Source of the DNA: Hofstenia miamia
Taxonomy: Eukaryota; Xenacoelomorpha; Acoela
Assembly (NCBI GenBank): GCA_004352715.1
Contig: SCFE01000006.1
Span: 1,857,602-1,921,601, forward strand
Direction of reading: 5' to 3'
Length of the DNA stretch: 64,000 bases
In this document: positions 48,498 to 60,400 of the stretch, piece by piece
How the letters are laid out: the number at the start of each line of letters is the position of its first letter
Position numbering within the stretch: the first letter of the stretch is position 1
Made by a program: the position numbers and the translations under genes
The notes under the pieces: model-generated
What the model was told of the DNA's origin: nothing
Databases searched by the model: none
Seen by the model: the letters and a program-made list of their open reading frames with translations, nothing else

Positions 48498-51400
48498 NNN
48501 NNNNNNNNNNNNNNNNNNNNNNNNNNNNNNNNNNNNNNNNNNNNNNNNNNNNNNNNNNNNNNNNNNNNNNNNNNNNNNNNNNNNNNNNNNNNNNNNNNNN
48601 NNNNNNNNNNNNNNNNNNNNNNNNNNNNNNNNNNNNNNNNNNNNNNNNNNNNNNNNNNNNNNNNNNNNNNNNNNNNNNNNNNNNNNNNNNNNNNNNNNNN
48701 NNNNNNNNNNNNNNNNNNNNNNNNNNNNNNNNNNNNNNNNNNNNNNNNNNNNNNNNNNNNNNNNNNNNNNNNNNNNNNNNNNNNNNNNNNNNNNNNNNNN
48801 NNNNNNNNNNNNNNNNNNNNNNNNNNNNNNNNNNNNNNNNNNNNNNNNNNNNNNNNNNNNNNNNNNNNNNNNNNNNNNNNNNNNNNNNNNNNNNNNNNNN
48901 NNNNNNNNNNNNNNNNNNNNNNNNNNNNNNNNNNNNNNNNNNNNNNNNNNNNNNTATATATATATCACTTAAATATTGTTACACTGCTAGTTTTGGTAAG
49001 TTGTATTAACTGTTTTATAAGCACAAAGTTAAATAATACATTTTACGAAACATTTACAACTGGAAAATTATTTACAGAACCTTTGTTATACAAATATTAC
49101 AATACCTCACATAAAAATAAATACGAAATTAAGCAAATATACAATAAAAAGAGAAAAAATCGAAAAATAATCTTATGATATTTAACACCTGTGTTACATT
49201 TGCAATTAATTAAATGATCTAGGATCATTTTCCATGAGATGTTTTCAATCTTCTAAATTCCATGTTTAATGTTTTCCCATGAATATTTGAAAAAGTATCC
49301 GGTAGAAGGTTGATTAAACTTTTCCATTAATCAAGAGGATCTGTGTTTGCTATAGTTATTCATTGTATGAAATTTTTTGTGAAAATGTTTGAAAAAGTAA
49401 ATCAATAAGTAGATGTTTAAAACCTATCCTCTAGTAACTTAAAATTGTTAAATTTACTGTTTATTCGTAGCTTTCAGATTGCCTTCTGCGTTAACTGACC
49501 TGATTGATGTGAAACGTTTGAAGTTGTATGAGCTATTTTCTGATTAGTTTGTTTAAAATTTATGGAAATGAATTTAATGTTTTCCATGTGGTCGATGTCA
49601 GTTTGCTGGGAGGCAAATAAGTGTAATGAGACGATTTACATTGTCAAGTGTCTTTGTCTGGGAAAACTAATTCCATCGTTTGGCTGGAGTGTACTTTCTG
49701 TTGGAAATTAATGGATGACTAATAAAAAAATGAACGATAGTAAATGCTTTACAATCAATCGTATTTTCTCTTGAAACAACCGCAAAGATTAACACAGTTT
49801 ACTTTTGTGTGTGATTTCGTAGTTGTTATTTCATTATATCGAATTCTACAATTTTCTTTGTATGTTTCATTCAAATTAATCTAAAATTTATTACGAATGT
49901 GCAGTAAATCATGAAGGAACTATGATATATTTAACTGAAATACTCAAATATATTAACATTTGACTTTTGTGTAAACGTAACGGAATGATATAAATGGAGC
50001 CGCAGAAAACTTCGGTAAATGTAAATCTCTCCAATTAGAAAAATCTATTTTATATAGATTGCTGCCTTTCCATAATAAAGTCATTCACATAGTATCGTTA
50101 ATTTGCAGAAATAAAGTAATTGTAACTGGGTGATTTTATATCGTAACGAAATGATTAGTACGTATAACTATCTTAGTTTTACGTATTCATTTCTTAACCA
50201 ATTGAATTCATTTTCAGGTAGAGTAAATATTTTAGGTACAAAAGAAACCAATCACACTGTCAATTTCTGTAAGGAAATTTTTATTAGAAATACTTGTCTG
50301 AAAATTAAGGAAAATTATGCAATTTATGAATCTTTCTAAAATATATTTACCATTTTACAGCATATTTGTAGTTGATTATTAATGTCCTTGGGTAACTGCT
50401 TCTCTTTTACAGGTTGTAATTTAGTACAAAAAACGCAATCTATTTTTATTTTGTGGCATGCATTTTCATGAAATTAGCCGTATGTCTACTTGAATCTGTT
50501 GTTTGTTAATTGATGGATGTCTACTATTAAGTAGTAGACATCCATGATTAATTTGAGAAATTCACTTTGAGATGGTATATTTATTCTAACCTATTTTTTG
50601 TTTGTGTAATCTGCAATCAAACAAAAATTTATATCCAATACAGTGACTTAAAATAAGGGGACTGCAGTCCCCTTGCCAACAATTTCTGGCCTCACTTGGC
50701 CATCATCATGCAGTTGATGAATCTCCAGTAATACCCATTTTGCAAAAAACATTGATTTTCATCAACCTATTTGTCATAAACATGATTAACTTTTAGAACT
50801 ATATGACTGCACCAACCCCTCTCAATATATTAGCAAAAATTAATAAGAGAATTTGCAAAAACATCTCAATTTACCTCACTTATATAATGTCAACTATTTA
50901 TACAATGAAAAATTGGAGAGTTTGGAACTAAAGCTTTTTTCTTTACATGCAATTATTCGTTATTCCACGAAAGGTAGATGATTGTGTGCCGCTTGATCCT
51001 GAGCCAATAGAACGAATATGATATTTGTAACAATTATAAATGTGTATGTAGTGTGATAAACTTATTGTCATTGTTTGTTTAACATGTAGACTCTTAATTA
51101 ACGGAGGAGTGGTTGGAGTTTGAAACAGAATATGATTGAAACAAGTTGATTAAAATTTTTTACAAGGTCTATTTGAGAGAGACAATAAATTTTGCTTTGT
51201 TTATGTTCTTTAAAAAGCTAAAGGGCACGTTAACACTCCTGTATATAGCAACTGCAGACTGACAGACTGCCAATATTGAATATCAGGCGAAGCAAATGGC
51301 GTCATTTTGACTGAATTATATATCAAATGCAATAATTTGCCTACATTATTTTATTTCGGTAATAAATCCATGTCACTATACTCAATAATACTTAGATTTT

Positions 51401-54400
51401 GACGTGCTTATATTAGCTGTTATTATTTTTACTATTACATGTTGTTGAAAACTTTCCGATTCAATTTATTTTCTTACTTTTGAAGGAAATTGTTGAATGT
51501 TCTTTTAATTCTTATCATTACATCCGTCGACATTTTTTTGACATCATGATAATTTTTATATTTCAATCTTGTCAATGATAGTTATTCTATAGGAGCATGA
51601 ATATCAGCATTTTATCCATACGAATATAAAATAAAGTAAGTCTTAAATCTACAAAATGTATAGGACTTCGGTTTTTTATATCTGTAATCGCTTAAAAGTG
51701 GTACTGACCCCGTTTCTTTTATGTTCTCGTAGATGTGACATGTAATAACGCACATATTATTATGAAGAAAAGCAGACTTAAACTAAACAAAACCAAATTT
51801 TTAGGTTGTTGAGAATGAGATCCAATTTTATGGAATTTACAATGCTGTTCTTGCCACCAAAGTTTTACAGATAAAAAATTCCAATATCATCGAGTGTTAT
51901 CAATCGGATAGAAGTATTCTATATGTCTTTGACAAAATAACTGGTCAAATTTTTTATCAGTGGTCTCAATATGATTTCTATTCTCACCATATTGTTTGTG
52001 AACCAAAATAATGCAAAGGCTGTTCTATATATTAGGATGCGGTGATTTGATTTTTTGGATTTTTGAAAGGAAACAGTTGAGAATTCGATTCTTTTTTACA
52101 GGGTTGTCATTCTTCATACATTGAGTGTTTTAAACACTGCTTAATTATAATTATAAACAAGTGTTTGGCAATGTTTTTTATTGTTTTGTTTCAAATTCAT
52201 AAAGAAAATAGTTTTTAGCGATCGTCTAATCGTACCTTCATAACCAATTTTCTACAAATAAAATTCAAAATTTGCGTTTTGCTTACCTGCATGAAACGAA
52301 AAAATGAATTTTGATGAGTTTATCATAATTCAATGTTTGCTACTATAACCAGGGATGTTACAATAATAATTTATTGCAGAATAATTGCAATAAATATATT
52401 GCAATAATTTATTTCAGTTAAATTGCAATAACTGTGGCAATAATTGGCCAGTCTGCTCTACAGCGGTGCGGTATTAGATTAGGACCCTAATTGATAGTGC
52501 ATAGGCCGTTATCGCGACAATTAGCTAGCCAACCAATTAGAGAGCCTTATTTTGAACACCCCAGAGAGAAACCGACTAACTCCGATGAGCTTTGAAGCAA
52601 CCATGTTCCTGAAATTCAACGAACACTTTTTGGAATGCAAAACTAGTTTCGTAAATTTGAGGCTGGTCAATCCAAGCCAATAATTGCAATAATTTATTTT
52701 TGAAAATTTTATAATGCAATTATAAATGCCAGTACTACAATAATTTATTTTTGGCTCCAATAGTATTGCAATACAATAGTTAACAACCCTGACTATAACT
52801 GTTTTCAGCAGATTTTTAGTACCTTGAAGTGGTTCTGTTTAAACGTTAAAACGTTTTTTTGCAATCTTTGAAAGTTTTGAGGCCGCATGCGGCAAGAAAC
52901 TGAATAACGCTTTTTCAAACAAATTAAAGAAAACATTAACTTGGATATTGAGCCTAGCGCAGTCACTGCACGTATATCTTCAAAGTTAAGCAGCCAATGT
53001 TATACTGTATACTACTCAACTAAGACTGTCACCTTATCGCGGTGTGACTAAAAATCGATCCAAATTATTTCGATTTTTAGTTCTGCATCGATTCAAAAAT
53101 TCTTCATAAATGAATGTTTTTCATTTATATAGGTAATAATATGTCAACAAAATGCTGACAGAAGTCCTCAACATGCGGTGCTTCAGACGTCCTGAACAGG
53201 GTTAAGTACAATTTTTAAAAAACATTTCGTGTCTTGTGTGTAGCGTGAGTCATCGCTTTGTATTATTTTTAAATTTAGATATGATAAGCTTGTTCAAATA
53301 TGTATTTATTAACAATCAAACAAAATATTAATTTTACATTTAGTTAGAACAGTTAAAGCCAAAGTTGCAACGTTTTTTTCTGACATGTTTCGATTCGAAC
53401 TATATTTGCAATTTTTATTAAAAGCTGAAATATTGTATTTGTAAAGATAAATCCAAAGATTAACCATGGGATAAATCCAAAGATTAACCATGGTCTTCGG
53501 ATGTATAATGACGTGACACGAATATTGTCTATGTAGCACTGGAGGTCTACACCTTTTATCGACATACATGTCCTACCTCTTTCAGAATACTTACGATTAT
53601 GGCAACTACAAAATTGACCTTATAATTCTGTTTGTAGCTCAATCGAATTGACCTTAATATCCTCAAAATGGGGATAAGGAATTGACCTTAAAATACTGAC
53701 AATTGAACATAAAATCCTCAGAAAATATCTTAAAATCGTAAGAATATTGTCCTTAAACTCATTACATAAGTATTATTCATTGTGCGATTTATTCTGGACA
53801 ATTACAGTTTTAAGTATTGATGATCCAATCTAAATTTGCATTGATATTTTGTATTTACACAAAAGTAATTATCACAATTTTTCATTGAATATTTCCGTTT
53901 AAGCAAAATTCATTAAGAATTAACATCAGAAATAGCATAACACAAATAGGTAACATTCAGAGGGTTGTAGCATTTTTACCCTTAACACTAGAAGCGCGGC
54001 ACTTTTTACTACCTAGAAGGGCGGATGGCGTCAATTGACGCAATAATTATATTTTCACTTGTTTGATGCACATCACAAATTAATATACGAAACTCAACAC
54101 GGCTAGGGTTAACTTTACTCACTAAACAGCTAACTCCGTATTTTAACAGTTAAAAGGCATAACTATGTGCAATTAAAACAAGTTCTGCTACAATATTATT
54201 CCATATGTCGGAGCAGATGAGAATCGTCGGCTTGCTTTAGACATGTGATTATGACTTTGACAGCACCTTTATATGGAAAAGGTTATAATATCACCTGTGG
54301 TAACTTCTTCACTTGGCAGAAAGATTACTTCTACAGAAAACAACATTAGTTGGTACTGTGAGACCAAACAGACGCTAGTTGCCTCCTCCAAAGAAGATGA

Positions 54401-57400
54401 GTCTATAAGAAAGCATTTTTTATCAATCTGAAACCACCAATTTGATACATTATCAGGCGAAAATAAATAAGTCTGTCTACCTTCTCAGTACTCAACGCAG
54501 AGGTAATAGAGCACAGTCAGATGGAAAGAGAAAACCAGAGACATTGTTTTATAACGAAAATAAATTTGGCATTGATTCGATCTATGTCAACTAAAGTAGG
54601 TCGACTTTGACAGTTTTTTATAATTTACTCGTCTTGCCTGGGTTGAACGTCTACATTTTATATAAAGGCAACTGCTACCAATCTGCTTCGTAGAACTTTC
54701 GTGATGAAACTCTCAGCAAAACTGCGTCGTGACTTACTACAAAATAAGGATCTTTTTTGCCTTCCCCCAGCACGAACATTATTTTCATAGAACATGGAAT
54801 CTTTGCATTGAAAACATATATTTAGGCATAACCCTATTCCTAATCCCGGTCAATTCTTCATTTTTTGCTGATTTCCCGGATAGTTCTTCATTCCACCAGA
54901 TTATTCTTCACTTTTCAGAAACTATTCTTCACCTATTTTTAACCATAACTTAAATTCTTATTTTTCATAGACCACAATCTTAAACCAAAGTCAGAAAAAC
55001 CCATATTTTTATTTTATATAGACCTAAGCCCTAAACCAAAGTCTGAAATCCATGTTTCCTAAACCTAAGACCTACATTCTTAAGCTAAATCTAAATTCTT
55101 ATTTTTTAGGCCAAAACCCTAAACCAAAGTCACACAAGCCTAAATTCCTATTTTTATAGACCAAAACCCTAAACCAAAGTGTCAAATTCGTGTTTCCCAA
55201 ACTAAAACCTAAATGTTTAATCTAAGACCTTTTTTTATAGACCAAAACCTTAAACCAAACGTGTACCAAATGTACACGTTTATAAATTTCCAATTGGAAA
55301 ATTTCACTGCATTTAACTTCTGTATTTTCAATAATAAATTGCTTTCTTGCCTATGACATTTAGCAATGATAATTGAATCACATGTACGCTACATAACATT
55401 AAAAAAATTTTGATTTTTGGAATTTCTGTAAAATTGCGTCAATTGACGCAAACAGCTTTTCTAGTAGTTTTCGCCATAATTCTTTTTTGGTTGAATCAAT
55501 TTTCTGAAAATTTTCAAAATATAAATATTATATTAAAAAAAATAAAAGTAATGGAAGAAGAGCTTCAAAAACATTATACAAAAAAGTAATTAATGAATAA
55601 ATAGAAAGAAATGCGTCAATTGACGCATCCGCTGTTCTAGTGTTTTGTCTCCCATAGCGCTCATTCGGCCTTCAAGATAGGAAAAGTATGTCTGCAGAAT
55701 TGCTCAATAATAGTGGCTTCATGCGACTCAAATTTCTTAATCATTTTGTCAACTATCTATGTTGGTAAACTACAACTAATTCCTGTTCTAATTATTGACA
55801 TTTAATGGCTAATCTAGTGTGGCAATATAAATTTTCCAAATTTGATTTTAAAATGGCAGAAATAGCAGTTATAATTTACATGTCTAATTTGACCGAATAG
55901 ACCAAATAGCAGAAGTAGTAGTTATGGTTACCCTACCTATTATTTTGTACTTTCAGTGTGTCTAAATACTTTTAATGTTCAATTACCATACAGTATGCAG
56001 AAAACATTGAGAGAGATTCAAGCGTTAATTTTGCTATATTTACTGTTCATAATAGTTGATAGGCATCGAGTTGAATAAGCCTAAATATTTGTACCGTTTG
56101 GCTCAACTGTACACTCAAAAATAAAGCTAGTCTCCCTAAATTGTAGCAATTATAATTACTTTTTGTATAGAGGGCAATTTTTATCAATTTTATTTAATAA
56201 TTTGAGCTAAGCCAACATGTTAAGTCAATTGCAAATTTTTTTGAGATAAAATTTTTGTTTTTGAATAGTGGGGTGAATGTTTTGACACGTTTTCTTAAGC
56301 TGGCGTCTGACGGTTACTATTATTGAACACGAAATCATTTTGCTGTGAATTCTTCTAGTAAAGGGAACTATCTATAATATTATATATAATGCATTTCAAG
56401 TCCACAATCATTCTTTAATGAAGTCTGATCTCTTTTAGATTTTTTTAATGAATTTAAGGTAAAATGTTTATCCAATGCATGCGTTTCGTTTAATACATTT
56501 ATGGTTTTTTGATTTTTTGCATTTAATTAACACTTTTAGTAATAAAGCATCATAATATCAAATTATTCAANNNNNNNNNNNNNNNNNNNNNNNNNNNNNN
56601 NNNNNNNNNNNNNNNNNNNNNNNNNNNNNNNNNNNNNNNNNNNNNNNNNNNNNNNNNNNNNNNNNNNNNNNNNNNNNNNNNNNNNNNNNNNNNNNNNNNN
56701 NNNNNNNNNNNNNNNNNNNNNNNNNNNNNNNNNNNNNNNNNNNNNNNNNNNNNNNNNNNNNNNNNNNNNNNNNNNNNNNNNNNNNNNNNNNNNNNNNNNN
56801 NNNNNNNNNNNNNNNNNNNNNNNNNNNNNNNNNNNNNNNNNNNNNNNNNNNNNNNNNNNNNNNNNNNNNNNNNNNNNNNNNNNNNNNNNNNNNNNNNNNN
56901 NNNNNNNNNNNNNNNNNNNNNNNNNNNNNNNNNNNNNNNNNNNNNNNNNNNNNNNNNNNNNNNNNNNNNNNNNNNNNNNNNNNNNNNNNNNNNNNNNNNN
57001 NNNNNNNNNNNNNNNNNNNNNNNNNNNNNNNNNNNNNNNNNNNNNNNNNNNNNNNNNNNNNNNNNNNNNNNNNNNNNNNNNNNNNNNNNNNNNNNNNNNN
57101 NNNNNNNNNNNNNNNNNNNNNNNNNNNNNNNNNNNNNNNNNNNNNNNNNNNNNNNNNNNNNNNNNNNNNNNNNNNNNNNNNNNNNNNNNNNNNNNNNNNN
57201 NNNNNNNNNNNNNNNNNNNNNNNNNNNNNNNNNNNNNNNNNNNNNNNNNNNNNNNNNNNNNNNNNNNNNNNNNNNNNNNNNNNNNNNNNNNNNNNNNNNN
57301 NNNNNNNNNNNNNNNNNNNNNNNNNNNNNNNNNNNNNNNNNNNNNNNNNNNNNNNNNNNNNNNNNNNNNNNNNNNNNNNNNNNNNNNNNNNNNNNNNNNN

Positions 57401-60400
57401 NNNNNNNNNNNNNNNNNNNNNNNNNNNNNNNNNNNNNNNNNNNNNNNNNNNNNNNNNNNNNNNNNNNNNNNNNNNNNNNNNNNNNNNNNNNNNNNNNNNN
57501 NNNNNNNNNNNNNNNNNNNNNNNNNNNNNNNNNNNNNNNNNNNNNNNNNNNNNNNNNNNNNNNNNNNNNNATATATATATATATATTAGAGTGACCCTTA
57601 TCTATAAATTTCCGAAAGTTTTGTATCTGAACGTTTGAAGTGCTTCCACTTCACGAAAAAATGATGCGTGTAAAATCTTGAACTATTTGAAATAGGCTTA
57701 GAGGTGGCGCAAGCTTATTAAAGTTTTTCAGTATTACGGCAATATATTATTTTTGTTAAAACAGTTCATTGTGACGTTGCATAAGTACTTTTAGGCATCT
57801 CATTAGCATAAAAATGACAGTGAATTGTGATTGATGAAGAATATATCAATGACTACATTAAGAATGACTCTGCCAACTCTCAGAACTCAAAATTTTGCAT
57901 CAATATATTCATTTTTTCAAATATTTTTTAGAATGCTCATTAAATAGGTTTCTCACATCTTTAGCTGAACAGATTATTTGAAATAATGAATTTCTATTCT
58001 AATTACTTCTTAATTACGCCTTCAGAGCACATTAAAGGGGCAAGAACTCCCTCTGACAGCAAGCACTTTGTCTCTACATATAGCATCACAAAGATTTGCA
58101 AAGAAAAATTTCAAATAGCACCAATTTCTGTAATTCGGCAAATAGAAATCCTGTGGTCAATTGCTAGAATTCCAACTAATCATAGCCAGGACGCCTTCAG
58201 GAAGATTGAGAATCTATTCTTGTAATTGACTTAAAGAGCAGTAACCAAAGGAAGCAGTAGCTTGGCAAAGGTTCAATTTCACCATGCCATTTCAACGTGG
58301 TGAACCACAGAACATTAGTAAAATCATTATCAGAAGTTGATTTTTTGGGGGTGAATCAACTCATGCCAAGAAACTTAAAAAACTTTGCCCTACCTCACAC
58401 ATTAAATATGATGGATGCTGAAATCCAAATACAGATCCTAAATTTTGATCTCAGTTCAGCCTTGAAATCGCGGAGTTAAAATGGCTTATGAGATATCGAC
58501 AACTATTTTAGCCAAGGTTGATATTAAGGTTTAATCCTTGACGCTACTTGCTCCACAGACAGCTAGACACAATTTGAAACTACTTCAGTTGCTTTATTCT
58601 TATCCTAAGAGTCAAATTCAAGTAGCTAAACTTTGTAAGAATTTAGGCAATTTGTTTTATCTTTCAGGGAATTGATTTTTCTGGATTACATTTAGTTGCA
58701 CAATGGTAAAAATTTTGAAAGTTTCAAAGGATATTGAAAAGATAAAACAATGAATTGAGCTCAAGCGGATAGGGCTAACAATATAGAAAAAGAAGGAGAA
58801 GAAGAAGAAAAATCTATATTCAGAAATTGTTTTAACAATAAATAGAAATACTGATAACAAATTCTGAAAGCGTCAAGAAAGTAATACAAAACTAAACAAA
58901 AAAGAAAACAACGAATATTTACAAATAAGAAGTGGTTAACTTTGTCTATGACGATTGCTAGTTTCTATTAATAGAGTAATCAGGATTATAAAATTTATAA
59001 CCTCCCCTTTTCAGTATTTTTATATTATAAGTGCAAAAATATTTTTTAATATCCATTTTAAAGTTTTTTAATCTACTTATTTGTTTAATATACTTTGGTA
59101 ATTCATTCCACATATTTATAGCTGTGTTTTTAAAATGATTTTTTCATTATTCGCTTCTTATACCTAACAGGTTCAAATATGTGTGTTTTTTTATTTTGTT
59201 TATTGACTAATTTTGAAGCAAGAAAGTCATTTTTGTAATATGGGAAAGTATTGTTAACTATTTTGAAGAACGTCCTTAAGACATTTATATGAATGTAACA
59301 TTGCGGATGTAGAAATAATTTTGAAATTTTTCTATATTCATTATTCTTATTAAAGCTATGATTATTTACTGCTACTTTGATAGCCTAATTTAGTGTCTCT
59401 TGGAATTTCCTGAGAAATTTTTGGTTTATATCTGTGTAGAGTACATTGGCATAGTTAAAATNNNNNNNNNNNNNNNNNNNNNNNNNNNNNNNNNNNNNNN
59501 NNNNNNNNNNNNNNNNNNNNNNNNNNNNNNNNNNNNNNNNNNNNNNNNNNNNNNNNNNNNNNNNNNNNNNNNNNNNNNNNNNNNNNNNNNNNNNNNNNNN
59601 NNNNNNNNNNNNNNNNNNNNNNNNNNNNNNNNNNNNNNNNNNNNNNNNNNNNNNNNNNNNNNNNNNNNNNNNNNNNNNNNNNNNNNNNNNNNNNNNNNNN
59701 NNNNNNNNNNNNNNNNNNNNNNNNNNNNNNNNNNNNNNNNNNNNNNNNNNNNNNNNNNNNNNNNNNNNNNNNNNNNNNNNNNNNNNNNNNNNNNNNNNNN
59801 NNNNNNNNNNNNNNNNNNNNNNNNNNNNNNNNNNNNNNNNNNNNNNNNNNNNNNNNNNNNNNNNNNNNNNNNNNNNNNNNNNNNNNNNNNNNNNNNNNNN
59901 NNNNNNNNNNNNNNNNNNNNNNNNNNNNNNNNNNNNNNNNNNNNNNNNNNNNNNNNNNNNNNNNNNNNNNNNNNNNNNNNNNNNNNNNNNNNNNNNNNNN
60001 NNNNNNNNNNNNNNNNNNNNNNNNNNNNNNNNNNNNNNNNNNNNNNNNNNNNNNNNNNNNNNNNNNNNNNNNNNNNNNNNNNNNNNNNNNNNNNNNNNNN
60101 NNNNNNNNNNNNNNNNNNNNNNNNNNNNNNNNNNNNNNNNNNNNNNNNNNNNNNNNNNNNNNNNNNNNNNNNNNNNNNNNNNNNNNNNNNNNNNNNNNNN
60201 NNNNNNNNNNNNNNNNNNNNNNNNNNNNNNNNNNNNNNNNNNNNNNNNNNNNNNNNNNNNNNNNNNNNNNNNNNNNNNNNNNNNNNNNNNNNNNNNNNNN
60301 NNNNNNNNNNNNNNNNNNNNNNNNNNNNNNNNNNNNNNNNNNNNNNNNNNNNNNNNNNNNNNNNNNNNNNNNNNNNNNNNNNNNNNNNNNNNNNNNNNNN

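Larger units (their letters stand above)
48967..51804. other. Non-coding sequence with a weak candidate exon and two DNA palindromes
   Basis: A 22-codon segment at 49,478-49,547 (after CTTTCAG, reading LPSALTDLIDVKRLKLYE and ending in TAG) could be a terminal exon but is too short to trust. The frame at 50,130-50,339 has no motif. Hairpin-forming palindromes at 50,513-50,545 and 50,655-50,674 are listed separately. Confidence 0.35.
53986..55642 (+). mobile_element. Deleted piggyBac element, copy 1, 1,657 bp
   Basis: TTAA (53,982-53,985) precedes the end CACTAGAAGCGCGGC. The right end read inward is CACTAGAACAGCGGATGCG and is followed by TTTT here but TTAA in copy 2 (61,673-61,676). The palindrome GCGTCAATTGACGC occurs near the left end (54,028) and twice near the right end (55,436 and 55,613). 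The interior keeps part of a piggyBac transposase. TTAA target, terminal CACTAGAA and transposase homology together make the family call firm; the element is non-autonomous. Confidence 0.85.

Noticed and set aside
52950-53060. tRNA- or 5S-derived SINE (TAGCGCAGTCACTG and AAGTTAAGCAGCC words)
   Set aside because: An A-box-like and a 5S-like word are present, but no B box, tail or target duplication was found.
53309-53569. Minus-strand frame with a repeated PMVNLWIY
   Set aside because: The repeated residues come from a 20-bp tandem repeat at 53,450-53,491; no domain is present.
54950-55265. Telomeric repeat (CCCTAA-like words)
   Set aside because: CCCTAAACC occurs once per long unit and not as a short tandem, so it is a minisatellite and not telomeric DNA.
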